Source of the DNA: Desulforhopalus sp.
GTDB lineage: Bacteria > Desulfobacterota > Desulfobulbia > Desulfobulbales > Desulfocapsaceae
Length of the DNA: 64,000 bases
Assembly (NCBI GenBank): GCA_030247675.1
Contig: JAOTRX010000012.1
Span: 62,001 to 126,000, forward strand
Direction: 5' to 3'
Shown: piece after piece, positions 1 through 8,294 of the stretch
Layout of the letters: each line of letters opens with the position of its first letter
Position numbering within the stretch: position 1 is the stretch's first letter
The notes under the pieces: generated by a model
What the model saw: only the letters and a program-made list of their open reading frames with translations
What the model was told of the DNA's origin: nothing
Database searches by the model: none
Made by a program: the position numbers and the translations under genes

Positions 1-370
1 ACGACATGCTGCCCATGGAGGCGAAAGCAAAAATCATCAGCACGCCAACATTCATGTTCTTGGCAACCACTGAATCACTGAATGGGATCGTCACAAAGCT
101 CATGATTGCCGGAAACATCGCCAGCACCGGAGCAGCTATAAACATTATTTTATCTGCACCGCCGGGAATGGTCAGCTGTTTGGCCATCAATTTAATGCCA
201 TCAAGAGGCGGTTGGAGCAGGCCAAAGGGTCCGTTGATGTTTGGCCCAGGACGCCTCTGGATGCGCGCCGCACCTCTTCGTTCGGCCCAAACCAGGTATG
301 CTGCATTGAGGGCTGCGAAGGCAATGGCCAGAATAACCGCCACAATGACATTCAGTAGAGTTAAGCTCAT
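1..370 (-). CDS. nuoH: NADH-quinone oxidoreductase subunit H (N-terminal part)
   Basis: Membrane subunit H of respiratory complex I, which forms the quinone chamber with NuoB and NuoD. The reverse complement from ATG at 368-370 stays open to the window edge (about 123 codons), so only the N-terminal third is present and the loss is the window boundary. It shows a first hydrophobic helix, then the family signature ERRGAARIQRRPGPN at about residues 30-44, then NGPFGLLQPPLDGIKL, and a second helix. It follows nuoD by 13 nt in the nuo operon. Identification is by this signature and by position. Confidence 0.95.
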   Translation of the reverse strand, partial: MSLTLLNVIVAVILAIAFAALNAAYLVWAERRGAARIQRRPGPNINGPFGLLQPPLDGIKLMAKQLTIPGGADKIMFIAAPVLAMFPAIMSFVTIPFSDSVVAKNMNVGVLMIFAFASMGSMS

Positions 371-383
371 AGTTCTATCCTTA

Positions 384-1502
384 TTACCTGTCTATTTCCG
401 GAATAACCAGATCAAGACTTCCCATAAATGCCAATGCATCCATAATCATCATACCTCGGCAGGCCTCATCAAACAGATGCATGTTAGAGTATGTTGGCGA
501 GCGCAGCTTTAAGCGATACGGGTTCTTCCCTCCATCACTGACCAGACGGACACCGAAGCTCCCCCGAGCTGTTTCTACCGCCTGGTAGTAATCACCAGCT
601 GGCGGTTTGATAATTTTTGGTTTTTTCTCCGGCATAATCGGACCGCCGGGCAGTTTGTCGAGGCCCTGTTCGACAATACGCAGCGACTGTTCGATTTCAG
701 CCATGCGCACCATATAGCGGGCCAGAGAATCACCCTCATGATAAACGGGAACATCAAAATCAAACTCCGGGTATACAGAATACGGCTCATTTTTGCGCAC
801 ATCAAAGTTGATGCCGGATCCTCTGGCAACAGCGCTTGATGCGCCGTATTTTCTGCACATTTCTTTACTGAGAGGGGCAATACCTTCAAGCCTCTTCCGG
901 AAGATAATATTTCCCGTAACCAACTTATGGTATTTGGCAAGAGACTTGCGCATGCGAGGAATGAAGCGCCTGGCGGCCGATATAAAATCGTCATCAACAT
1001 CATTATACAATCCACCAAAACGGAAATAGCAATATGTCAGGCGCGATCCGGTCACTGCCTCAAGCATGTCAAGGATATGTTCGCGATCCTGCAATGCGTA
1101 CATTAAAGGGCTAAATCCCCCAAGGTCCATGACAAAGGCACCGAACCAGAAAAGGTGTGAGGCAATGCGGTTCAATTCGACCATGATCGCCCTGATATAT
1201 TCGGCCCGTTCGGGAACGACAATTCCGGACGCCTTTTCGATAAGCAAGACATGTCCATGGCTGTAGCCAAGCGCTCCGAGGTAGTCCATGCGGCTGAGGT
1301 TCATGAGGAACTGCGGATAGGTCTTCAGCTCGCCCATTTTCTCATGCATACGGTGGATGTATCCAATGACTGTTTCGGCGTTAACAATATATTCTCCGTT
1401 CATTTCCATCTTGACTCGCAAAACACCGTGAGTCGCGGGATGTTGCGGGCCAACATTAAGAATGAAGGTCTCGTCCGGTTGGAGCACTATGGGAGAATTC
1501 AT
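384..1502 (-). CDS. nuoD: NADH-quinone oxidoreductase subunit D
   Basis: 49-kDa subunit of complex I, which shapes the quinone-binding pocket next to cluster N2 at the membrane face of the peripheral arm. The 372-residue product has the hallmark GPQHPATHGVLR at about residue 18, then GYIHRMHEKMGE, and the family C-terminus MDALAFMGSLDLVIPEIDR. Full length for stand-alone NuoD (E. coli has a NuoCD fusion; here C and D are separate). Its ATG overlaps the nuoC stop by 4 nt, which suggests translational coupling. Confidence 0.97.
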   Translation of the reverse strand: MNSPIVLQPDETFILNVGPQHPATHGVLRVKMEMNGEYIVNAETVIGYIHRMHEKMGELKTYPQFLMNLSRMDYLGALGYSHGHVLLIEKASGIVVPERAEYIRAIMVELNRIASHLFWFGAFVMDLGGFSPLMYALQDREHILDMLEAVTGSRLTYCYFRFGGLYNDVDDDFISAARRFIPRMRKSLAKYHKLVTGNIIFRKRLEGIAPLSKEMCRKYGASSAVARGSGINFDVRKNEPYSVYPEFDFDVPVYHEGDSLARYMVRMAEIEQSLRIVEQGLDKLPGGPIMPEKKPKIIKPPAGDYYQAVETARGSFGVRLVSDGGKNPYRLKLRSPTYSNMHLFDEACRGMMIMDALAFMGSLDLVIPEIDR

Positions 1503-2041
1503 GCCTTGAAATCCTTTAAAAGAGGGTGAAAATCTGCATCTTCCGGAAGGAGGAGAGGAATGAGATGGGGATGGCCAGAAAATTTGATTCCAAAGAAATC
1601 ATGGGTTTCACGCTCATGCCAGTTTGCACCCGCATACACCCCTGTTATGGTAGGAACAACTGGAGCTTTGCGATCAACTCTCGTACGAATTACCACACGG
1701 CATAGGTCAAAGTCATAACGGCAAAAATCGTAGACGACCTCTAACTGATTGTCGGCAATCCAGTCCACACCAGTTATGCTTTCTAAAAAGAATTCAGCAT
1801 CGTCAAGAATAGTAACCGCTTCAACTAATTGAGCGGTGGATACCTGGGCATCCAAATGATAGCCATGTATGGAATAATCACGTTCCATCAACCCATTTTC
1901 ACGAGGCGGAGTTGGTGTTTTGGTCTTGGCACCCTGTTCGTCTTCGGGGGGTGGTGCAGGGGTTGGTACCGGTTCAATCGCAGGAAAGAGACTCTGCAGA
2001 GTCGATTTCAATTTTTCACAAATCATTTTCTTATGCTCCAA
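1499..2041 (-). CDS. nuoC: NADH-quinone oxidoreductase subunit C
   Basis: 30-kDa subunit of the complex I peripheral arm. The conserved core is present: ITGVDW, then the C-terminal signature ANWHERETHDFFGIKFSGHP and the terminal HPLLKDFKA. The N-terminus is odd. After a short helix (residues about 8-20) comes a proline/threonine-rich stretch (about 22-48, with TPAPPPEDEQ and KTPTPPREN) before the fold resumes at MERDYSIHGYHL. The ATG of that second segment could be an alternative start, but the first 20 residues look like an ordinary NuoC N-terminal helix. Lies 59 nt after nuoB. Confidence 0.93.
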   Translation of the reverse strand: MEHKKMICEKLKSTLQSLFPAIEPVPTPAPPPEDEQGAKTKTPTPPRENGLMERDYSIHGYHLDAQVSTAQLVEAVTILDDAEFFLESITGVDWIADNQLEVVYDFCRYDFDLCRVVIRTRVDRKAPVVPTITGVYAGANWHERETHDFFGIKFSGHPHLIPLLLPEDADFHPLLKDFKA

Positions 2042-2100
2042 GGGAGACTCGTAAAAATCCTCATCAATGGTAATGGTTTTGTTGGCAAGCCGCTTGAAAA

Positions 2101-2598
2101 CTAAGCAGCTTCAGGGTTTTTCCATCTTTTCCAACCGGAAACCAGATGCTCGAGTTCTATAATTCCTTGCAAAAGTGCTTCTGGGCGAGGCGGACATCCA
2201 GGGATGTACACGTCGACAGGCAGAAACTGATCAGCACCTAAGATAATGCTGTATTGCCCCTCAAAAGCAAAAGGCCCGCCGGAAATGGCGCAGTTGCCAA
2301 GTGCCATAACCCATTTCGGTTCGGGCATTTGATCATAGAGCGTCTTAATGCCCGGCATCATTTTTTTGGTGATAGTGCCGGCGACGATCATAACGTCGCT
2401 TTGCCGGGCAGAAGGACGGAAAACCTCAGCTCCGAACCGTGACATGTCGAAACGGGCGCAGCCGGTTGCCATCATTTCGATAGCACAGCAGGCGATACCA
2501 AAGGTTAGGGGCCAGAAAGAATTGACCCTGCCAATGTTGATAAGTTTGTCTGCCAGGGCAAATTGTACTACTGACGAAGGAATGTCTTGCGTTCCCAC
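2101..2598 (-). CDS. nuoB: NADH-quinone oxidoreductase subunit B
   Basis: Carries the terminal iron-sulfur cluster N2 of complex I, which passes electrons to quinone. The 165-residue product has the tandem cysteines in CCAIEMMATG, the third in VMALGNCAISGGPF and the fourth in YIPGCPPRPEALLQGI, so all four N2 ligands are visible. Its start lies inside the 3' end of nuoA (31-nt overlap), which fits a single polycistronic nuo transcript. Confidence 0.97.
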   Translation of the reverse strand: MGTQDIPSSVVQFALADKLINIGRVNSFWPLTFGIACCAIEMMATGCARFDMSRFGAEVFRPSARQSDVMIVAGTITKKMMPGIKTLYDQMPEPKWVMALGNCAISGGPFAFEGQYSIILGADQFLPVDVYIPGCPPRPEALLQGIIELEHLVSGWKRWKNPEAA

Positions 2599-2993
2599 TT
2601 AAATACTCCCTTAATCCATGCATAAACTAATGCGAGTGACAGTATACCGACAAAAAGGACTATTTCCACAAAATCACGGATAGAAGACGCAAAAAGTGCG
2701 TCATTAAAAGCAATGGCAACAGGAAAGAGGAAAAGCACATCAACATCAAAGGCTAGAAAGATCAGGGCATACAGATAGAAAACCACCCCATAGCGAATCC
2801 AGCTGTCGCCAATGGGATCCATGCCACACTCAATAAACTGGCTGGCTTTATTACTTAACTGCCTGGTTTTTCGGGGCATGAACAGATAGACAATGGCAAT
2901 TGGACCGAGTGCAAAAGCAAGTCCGCCTAATGTGAACGAAGCAATCCACAGAACATGCTCCAGGTAAAGAAAAGTATTGAACTGGTTTTCCAT
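2568..2993 (-). CDS. nuoA: NADH-quinone oxidoreductase subunit A
   Basis: Small membrane subunit of complex I. I place the start at the ATG at 2991-2993 (product begins MENQFNTFLYLEHVL, 141 residues), because a GGGGAG ribosome site lies just upstream at 3001-3006; a frame extending 22 codons further lacks support. Three hydrophobic segments and the NuoA signatures ECGMDPIGDSWIRYGVVFYLYALIFLAFDVD (read in two parts: ECGMDPIGDSWIRYG, then FLAFDVDVLFLFP) are present. First gene of the operon, divergent from a LysR gene. Confidence 0.95.
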   Translation of the reverse strand: MENQFNTFLYLEHVLWIASFTLGGLAFALGPIAIVYLFMPRKTRQLSNKASQFIECGMDPIGDSWIRYGVVFYLYALIFLAFDVDVLFLFPVAIAFNDALFASSIRDFVEIVLFVGILSLALVYAWIKGVFKWERKTFLRQ

Positions 2994-3088
2994 AGTGAAC
3001 TCCCCTAAGTGACAACATCGGCAGTGATGATGTTGTGAATTTACTACAATGACGAGCAATGCACTTCAATTTTATTGATCCGGCGCAT

Positions 3089-3117
3089 AACTTAAATAAT
3101 TGTAACAGGTGTGTCAA
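3089..3117 (-). promoter_or_regulatory. candidate promoter of the nuo operon
   Basis: On the minus strand a perfect -35 box TTGACA (3112-3117) is followed after 17 nt by TAAGTT (3089-3094), a weak -10. Transcription would begin near 3082, leaving a leader of about 90 nt before nuoA. This is motif reading only. Confidence 0.5.
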
Positions 3118-3119
3118 TA

Positions 3120-3143
3120 ACAAATTCACACATTAGAATTTGT
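3120..3143. promoter_or_regulatory. dyad ACAAATTC-N8-GAATTTGT, probable LysR site
   Basis: A perfect 8-bp inverted repeat separated by 8 nt, lying immediately upstream of the candidate nuo -35 box and centred near -50 from the inferred start. LysR-type activators usually bind dyads in this place, and a LysR gene is divergent from nuoA. Binding itself is inference. Confidence 0.45.
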
Positions 3144-3200
3144 AATTATTTTACTGTCTTGTCCAGCTATTGCCTCGAAATACTTGATTAAAAAAGGAGC

Positions 3201-3228
3201 TTGTTAATATACTAACAAATGCTATAGT
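3201..3228 (+). promoter_or_regulatory. candidate LysR promoter with overlapping dyad
   Basis: TTGTTA (3201-3206) and TATAGT (3223-3228) are spaced by 16 nt and could serve as -35 and -10 for the LysR gene at 3302. The -35 box is one arm of a perfect dyad TTGTTA-N6-TAACAA (3201-3218), which suggests autoregulation by occlusion. Confidence 0.45.
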
Positions 3229-3301
3229 GCCAGAGGTTGTAAAAATTATTTCACAACGAAGGTAGACAAAAAAATCATTAATTGGTGTTTGGAGTCACGC
3301 T

Positions 3302-4282
3302 ATGTCGATCACTTTGAGACAGCTTGAAATATTTATCGCAGTTGCTGAAACTGCGCAAGTAACAAAAGCAAGTAAGAAACTTTTTGTTACCCAGTCTGCT
3401 GTAAGTATGGCTTTGGCTGAGTTGGAAAATCAGCTTGGAGGCTCGCTTTTTGACAGGCACGGCCGAAGTTTGCTGCTGAATGCCAGAGGAAGATTTCTTT
3501 TGCCCCTTTCTAAAGATATTATCTGCCAGGTTGGAAATATTGAAACGGTCATGTCGGAACGTAATGATAAACTTGACGGATGTATAGAGGTTGTGGCTAG
3601 CACTACCTTAGGAAACTATATCCTACCGTACCTTATTGGGGCCTTCAAAAGGGTTCATCCGAATGTTCACGTCAATATGCTGGTATATAACACAAGACAT
3701 GCAGAGCAGATGGTTTTTGATAAGGAAATGGATATTGGTTTCGTTGAAGGTCCACTTTCTGGTCGCGAAGAGATTCTGTTCCGCCCTTGGTTTGAAGATG
3801 AGCTGCTCGTTCTTTGTGGACCAACTGATCCACTTGCTCACAATGAGATGTTTGATATTACTAAAGATCTCAAAGGGAAGAAATGGATTATGCGAGAAAA
3901 GGGTTCCGGTACCGCAGCGACTATTCGGGAAAAATTTGGAAAATATATGGATGAAGTCCATGTGGTGATGGAAATGGGCCACCCTGAGGCGGTAAAAAGG
4001 GCGGTTGAATCTGGAGCTGGTATAACGTGCCTCTCTGCTTTGTGCATCTGTCGGGAAGCTGAAAACGGATGGTTAAAGGGATTGAAAATCGAAGGCTTGG
4101 ATATGCGCCGGCAGTTGAAAATTATACAAAGAAAAGACTTGGTGATCAGCGATGCTCTTGCGGAATTTCTTGCTTTCTGTGATGTGATGTCGATCTGTGA
4201 CGATTCGAGGGTATGCTTATCCTCGCCATGGAAGCTACAGTCTCTTTTAGCAAGACACTCAGCCCTAAAAAAGACGCACTAA
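3302..4282 (+). CDS. LysR-family transcriptional regulator
   Basis: DNA-binding regulator of 326 residues. The N-terminal winged HTH runs over about residues 4-62, with recognition-helix region ASKKLFVTQSAVSMALAELE and LFDRHGRSLLLNARG. From about residue 90 there is a periplasmic-binding-protein-like effector domain (VASTTLGNYILPYLIGAFKR; RAVESGAGITCLSALCI). The divergent position next to nuoA and the dyads between them suggest it regulates the nuo operon and itself; the effector is unknown. The last 25 residues, rich in basic amino acids, extend beyond the usual LysR length of about 300. Confidence 0.9.
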   Translation: MSITLRQLEIFIAVAETAQVTKASKKLFVTQSAVSMALAELENQLGGSLFDRHGRSLLLNARGRFLLPLSKDIICQVGNIETVMSERNDKLDGCIEVVASTTLGNYILPYLIGAFKRVHPNVHVNMLVYNTRHAEQMVFDKEMDIGFVEGPLSGREEILFRPWFEDELLVLCGPTDPLAHNEMFDITKDLKGKKWIMREKGSGTAATIREKFGKYMDEVHVVMEMGHPEAVKRAVESGAGITCLSALCICREAENGWLKGLKIEGLDMRRQLKIIQRKDLVISDALAEFLAFCDVMSICDDSRVCLSSPWKLQSLLARHSALKKTH

Positions 4283-4292
4283 TCAAAACCTG

Positions 4293-5096
4293 CTATTCAT
4301 ACAGTACTTTCTTCAAATGGAGGCCATGGGCCGGTGCCGTGGGGCCTGCCGTTGATCTGTCTTTTGCCGCGAGAACCATGGCAAACTCCTCCGAAGTTAT
4401 CTTGCCTTTGCCTACCTCAAGCAATGTTCCGACAAGATTACGGATCATGTTGCGAAGGAAACCGTCCCCTTTGAATTGCAGGAAAATGAGGTCCGGTGAT
4501 TCTTCCAGGAGCCGGGCAATGTGAATGGTTCTAACCGCTCCTCGTCCGGCAGACGCATCCTTGTCACGCGACCCACTGTTTTCAAAGGAAGAAAAATCGT
4601 GGGTGCCTTGCAGCTTAGCCAGGCAAAGCTTTATGGCGGGGAGATCAAGTGGGCAGGTAACGTGCAGAGTATGCAGACGGAGTCGTGGCGGGTGGATCTT
4701 GCCAGTGTAGATTTCGTACTGATATTCTTTGCCAACAGCAGAAAATCGGGCATGGAAGGAGGCGGCAACTACTTCAGTGCTCAGGATTCTGATGGCACCG
4801 GGAAGCATTGCGTTCAAGCCGCGCTGGAATTCTTCGCAGGATATTTGCGAGTTGGTTGTGAAATGGGCGACCATGCCATCTGCATGGACGCCGGCATCAG
4901 TACGGCCTGCCCCATTTAAAAGCACATCTTCACCGGTCATTCGAACGAGAAGATGCTCTATTTCTCCCTGGATGGTGCGGGTATGCTTTTGACGTTGCCA
5001 ACCGCTATAGTCGGTGCCATCGTAGGCGATCAACAGTTTTATATTCCGTGGTGCGTAAACATCACCGGAACGTATACTGGGACCCGCGCTACTCAC
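4293..5096 (-). CDS. truA: tRNA pseudouridine(38-40) synthase
   Basis: Isomerises uridines 38-40 in the tRNA anticodon arm to pseudouridine. The catalytic aspartate is visible in GRTDAGVHA (Asp about 67), with IAYDGTDYSGWQRQ upstream and FLRNMIRNLVGTLLEVG near the C-terminus. The frame opens with GTG at 5096, which overlaps the argC stop as GTGA, so translation is probably coupled to argC. The first 17 residues before KLLIAYDG form an unconserved extension. Convergent with the LysR gene, 10 nt apart. Confidence 0.96.
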   Translation of the reverse strand: MSSAGPSIRSGDVYAPRNIKLLIAYDGTDYSGWQRQKHTRTIQGEIEHLLVRMTGEDVLLNGAGRTDAGVHADGMVAHFTTNSQISCEEFQRGLNAMLPGAIRILSTEVVAASFHARFSAVGKEYQYEIYTGKIHPPRLRLHTLHVTCPLDLPAIKLCLAKLQGTHDFSSFENSGSRDKDASAGRGAVRTIHIARLLEESPDLIFLQFKGDGFLRNMIRNLVGTLLEVGKGKITSEEFAMVLAAKDRSTAGPTAPAHGLHLKKVLYE

Positions 5097-6133
5097 GGGA
5101 AGAATGGTACAATTCCAAGGCCGTCAGTTTCTGCAAATCCGCACATGATATTCATGTTCTGCACAGCCTGGCCAGATGCACCCTTGACGATGTTGTCAAT
5201 GGTTGACATTACAATTATCCGCTCGGTGGCCGGGTCGATTTTAAATGAAATGTCGCAGAAATTTGAGCCTCTGACATATTGGGTCGCTGGAAAATCATCT
5301 TCTTTCAATAAACGAATAAAGGGCTCGGAGCTGTATTGATTGCGATAGATTTCGGTGATGTCCTTGGCAGTGAGACCACGAGCAAGTGAGGCATAGACAG
5401 TGCTCAAAATCCCCCGAGATATGGGGAGGAGATGGGGGGTGAAGGTGACTTTTACCGGTTGTCCGGAGAGCACGCTGAGCTCCTGCTCGATTTCCGGGGT
5501 GTGACGATGCGCACGGCCGACTTTATAGGGCCTGAATCCATCATGGACTTCGCAGAAGAGAGAGCCGGTTTGAACAGCTCGGCCGGCACCCGAGGTGCCG
5601 GATTTCGAGTCGGCAATAATAGTTTGCGGTAGAATTACTCCCGCCTTCAGCAATGGAGCAAGGCCAAGAATAATAGAGGTGGGATAGCAACCCGGGTTGG
5701 CAAGGAGTCGGCAACCCGCGATGTCTTGCCGATAGAGCTCTGGCAAGCCATAAACCGCTTCCTGTAAAAATTCACTTGATGAGTGCGGTTGGTACCACTG
5801 TTCGTAAACAGCAAGGTCACGTATGCGAAAGTCGGCGGAAAGATCGATGACTTTTTTGCCGGCGGCAAGAAATTTCGGTACCAAATCCATCGCCGTTTTA
5901 TGGGGTACTGCGGTAAAGAAAACATCGGCTTTTTGGCACACCTCTTCCACAGACAGGTTTTCACAGATCACATCAACCTTTCCTCGGAGGTTGTGAAAGA
6001 TATCTGCAAGTGGATGTCCGGCATATTGCCTTGAGGTTGCCACGCTTATCGTGACATGAGGATGGTTGCAGAGTATCCTGGCGAGTTCAGCACCGGTGTA
6101 TCCCGATGCCCCGATAATTCCAATTTTTATCAT
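5093..6133 (-). CDS. argC: N-acetyl-gamma-glutamyl-phosphate reductase
   Basis: Third enzyme of arginine synthesis; it reduces N-acetylglutamyl-phosphate to the semialdehyde with NADPH. I start it at the ATG at 6131-6133, which gives MIKIGIIGASGYTGAEL (346 residues, normal length) with a GGGAG ribosome site just upstream; the longer frame adds 37 unconserved codons. The nucleotide-binding GASGYTG is at residues 8-14 and the catalytic cysteine is in LLANPGCYPTS (Cys about 149). Pairs with truA. Confidence 0.97.
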   Translation of the reverse strand: MIKIGIIGASGYTGAELARILCNHPHVTISVATSRQYAGHPLADIFHNLRGKVDVICENLSVEEVCQKADVFFTAVPHKTAMDLVPKFLAAGKKVIDLSADFRIRDLAVYEQWYQPHSSSEFLQEAVYGLPELYRQDIAGCRLLANPGCYPTSIILGLAPLLKAGVILPQTIIADSKSGTSGAGRAVQTGSLFCEVHDGFRPYKVGRAHRHTPEIEQELSVLSGQPVKVTFTPHLLPISRGILSTVYASLARGLTAKDITEIYRNQYSSEPFIRLLKEDDFPATQYVRGSNFCDISFKIDPATERIIVMSTIDNIVKGASGQAVQNMNIMCGFAETDGLGIVPFFP

Positions 6134-6182
6134 AATGGGAGTTCTCCCTAGGAAAAGGTAATGTGCACGATAAGGGGAAAAC

Positions 6183-6218
6183 AAAAAAAGGGGAATGACA
6201 GTAAAACCGTCATTCCCC
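6183..6218 (-). terminator. Rho-independent terminator of rplM-rpsI
   Basis: A perfect 10-bp inverted repeat GGGGAATGAC / GTCATTCCCC (6190-6218) with a 9-nt loop, followed on the minus strand by a run of seven T (6183-6189). It lies 80 nt past the rpsI stop and separates the ribosomal operon from argC. Confidence 0.85.
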
Positions 6219-6298
6219 AGATGAATCTCTTTGGGCGAGCACACATTTCTGCGCGCCGCTGAGCGAGTCGGAAAAGCGAAGCAGTGTCTCGATAAATT

Positions 6299-6691
6299 CT
6301 AACGTTTCGAGAACTGGAACTTGGCCCGGGCGCCCTTTTGACCGTATTTTTTCCGCTCTTTCATACGGGGATCTCTGGTAATCAAGCCGGATTGTTTCAG
6401 GGGTAAGCGATTCTCCGGGTTGGTTTCGAGCAATGCCTTGGAGATACCATGACACAAGGCATCAGCCTGAGCAGATTTCCCTCCGCCGCGCAAGGTAGCG
6501 ACCACATCATACTGATCAGCGGTTTCAGTAACCCTGAATGGCTTTACAATTCGTTGATTCTTGAAGATCTGTCCAAAGTAGGCATCAACTTCCATCTCAT
6601 TTACTATCATCTTGCCGGTTCCAGGGGTAAGCCAAACCCTGGCGACGGCATTTTTTCTTTTTCCGGTGGCATAAAAACGATCTTGAGCCAT
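6299..6691 (-). CDS. rpsI: 30S ribosomal protein S9
   Basis: Small-subunit protein whose basic C-terminal tail reaches the decoding centre. The 130-residue product has FYATGKRKNAVARVWL at the N-terminus, GGGKSAQADALCHGISKAL, and the conserved tail ending QFSKR. A GGAGA ribosome site precedes the ATG. It follows rplM by 16 nt, the usual rplM-rpsI pairing. Confidence 0.98.
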   Translation of the reverse strand: MAQDRFYATGKRKNAVARVWLTPGTGKMIVNEMEVDAYFGQIFKNQRIVKPFRVTETADQYDVVATLRGGGKSAQADALCHGISKALLETNPENRLPLKQSGLITRDPRMKERKKYGQKGARAKFQFSKR

Positions 6692-6707
6692 AAGTATTTC
6701 TCCAGGA

Positions 6708-7136
6708 TTAAATATCTAATTCATCAGGTTGCTGCGCTGCATGAGGATGATCGGTTCCAGCGTAAATCTTCAGTTTTTTCAGCTGAGCACGGCCAAGTTT
6801 ATTCTTTGGAAGCATTCCCCGCACGGCGTGCATGATCAAGTCGGTAGGGTGTTTTACCAGGAGATCTTTGGCTGAGGTTTCTTTCAGGCCACCCATATAC
6901 CCGGTGTGACGGTAGTACTTTTTGTCGGCAAGCTTATTACCGGTCAGGGCGATCTTTTCTGCATTGGTGACGACAATGAAGTCGCCATTGTCAATAAAGT
7001 TGGAAAAAGTAGGCTTGTGCTTACCACGCAGCCGATTGGCAATCTCAGAAGCCAGACGGCCGAGAACCTTGTTCTCCGCATTGACAACGTACCACTTCTT
7101 TTCGATCTCGTTGACAGGGGCAAGATAGGTTTTCAT
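6708..7136 (-). CDS. rplM: 50S ribosomal protein L13
   Basis: Early-assembly protein of the large subunit. The 142-residue product shows WYVVNAENKVLGRLAS, the KHKPTFSNFIDNGDFIVV segment and HAVRGMLPKNKLGR, all diagnostic. AGGGAA precedes the ATG. First gene of the rplM-rpsI operon. Confidence 0.98.
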   Translation of the reverse strand: MKTYLAPVNEIEKKWYVVNAENKVLGRLASEIANRLRGKHKPTFSNFIDNGDFIVVTNAEKIALTGNKLADKKYYRHTGYMGGLKETSAKDLLVKHPTDLIMHAVRGMLPKNKLGRAQLKKLKIYAGTDHPHAAQQPDELDI

Positions 7137-7167
7137 TATTTCCCTCGGATGGTCGATCTTTTTTAAT

Positions 7168-7198
7168 AAAAAAAGGCCCGAACAGTGTCGAACCTTTT
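7168..7198 (-). terminator. terminator after tRNA-Gly
   Basis: On the minus strand AAAAGGTTCGA and TTCGGGCCTTTT pair (with G-T wobbles) around a short loop, followed by a T run. It sits 11 nt past the tRNA 3' end and about 30 nt before rplM, so it would separate the tRNA transcript from the ribosomal operon. Confidence 0.6.
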
Positions 7199-7209
7199 AT
7201 ACTTTATAG

Positions 7210-7284
<75 letters not shown>

Positions 7285-7478
7285 TTGTTTTGTTATCCTG
7301 TATCAAAACTGGGGTGTTTATACAAGTTCTTCTTTTGGGTGTCAATTAAAAAAACGATTGAGCTAAGTTTTCCAATATAATTGTTTTCTTCTCTGCTGTC
7401 ACGAAAAAATAGAGAAGGTTTCCGCTGTTTCGGGTATGCTGTTACCATGGTGGGCGATCCTTTTTTAAGGGTCGGGCA

Positions 7479-7577
7479 ATGGCTATTGGTCGTTTGTACT
7501 TTGGCGTATCAATAGAAGAATTAGAACTTCCTCAATTTCTACCGGTAAATGATTATGCAACGGCAGAACACAATTAG
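7479..7577 (+). CDS. possible 32-residue ORF overlapping hisB start
   Basis: An ATG at 7479 opens a 33-codon frame (starting MAIGRLYFGVSIEELELPQF) that ends inside the first codons of hisB in another frame. No strong ribosome site precedes it (GGGTCGGGCA is the nearest purine stretch). It could be a leader that couples translation to hisB, or chance. I do not recognise the peptide. Confidence 0.2.
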   Translation: MAIGRLYFGVSIEELELPQFLPVNDYATAEHN

Positions 7578-8154
7578 AAAGGCGGTCATTTCACGAAAAA
7601 CCGGTGAAACTGATATTGAGTTGGAATGCAACATCGATGGAACCGGGGAAAACAATGTGAAAACGGGCGTGCCGTTTCTCGATCACATGTTGACCCTCTT
7701 TGCTGTGCATGGTTTTTTTGACCTGGTAATAAAAGCGAATGGCGATACTGAAGTGGATGATCATCACTCTGTTGAGGATATCGGTATTTGTCTTGGCAAG
7801 GCCATTGCCGAGGTCTTATCGGACAAACGAGGTATAGCTCGTTATGGCAGTTGTTACTTGCCTATGGATGAAACACTTGTACGGGTGGTTGTCGATATTT
7901 CTAATCGACCGTTTCTCCATTACGGGGTTATAGTCAATGAACAAAAAATTGGTGCCTTTGATACTGTATTAGCAAAGGAGTTCTTTCGAGCTGTGGCCCA
8001 GCACGCTGGTCTGACTCTGCATATTGACCTCTTGCATGGGGAAAATGGCCATCATATAATAGAGGCAATTTTTAAAGGTTTTGGCCGTGCCTTGCATATG
8101 GCGGTCACCAAGATATCGATCGATGGGCCGCTTTCATCAAAAGGCTGTTTGTAA
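7549..8154 (+). CDS. hisB: Imidazoleglycerol-phosphate dehydratase
   Basis: Sixth step of histidine synthesis: dehydrates imidazole glycerol phosphate to imidazole acetol phosphate. A monofunctional enzyme of about 200 residues, without the phosphatase domain of E. coli HisB. The paired metal-binding His motifs are clear: DDHHSVEDIG, and GHHIIEAIFKGFGRAL near the C-terminus, with GVPFLDHMLTLFAVHG at the front. ATG at 7549 or in-frame ATG at 7555; neither has a strong ribosome site. It stands alone, away from other his genes in this window. Confidence 0.97.
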   Translation: MIMQRQNTIRKAVISRKTGETDIELECNIDGTGENNVKTGVPFLDHMLTLFAVHGFFDLVIKANGDTEVDDHHSVEDIGICLGKAIAEVLSDKRGIARYGSCYLPMDETLVRVVVDISNRPFLHYGVIVNEQKIGAFDTVLAKEFFRAVAQHAGLTLHIDLLHGENGHHIIEAIFKGFGRALHMAVTKISIDGPLSSKGCL

Positions 8155-8195
8155 GAAGTGTTGGCAAGAAGGATTGGCTAGGAGTTCGCCGCTAC

Positions 8196-8278
8196 TTATA
8201 CCGCAAGGGCATAAGTTACGTTTATACCACAAGGGCATAAGTTTCGTTTGAGCAGGCAAGCTGCTTAACTCAGCTTTA
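8196..8278 (+). repeat. dispersed structured repeat, copy A (with 26-nt partial duplication)
   Basis: A 57-nt unit (8222-8278) nearly identical to 28941-28996 and related to 59371-59425. Its first 25 nt are duplicated in tandem just upstream (8196-8220, period 26). It can form two small hairpins (around ACCACAAGGG, and AGCTG-N7-CAGCT). It ends 16 nt before the lipoprotein start. Confidence 0.8.
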
Positions 8279-8294
8279 ATTTAAAGGTGATTTC

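Noticed and set aside
8196..8278. CRISPR array
   Set aside because: Only two partial units in tandem at 26-nt period with no spacer; no cas genes in the window.
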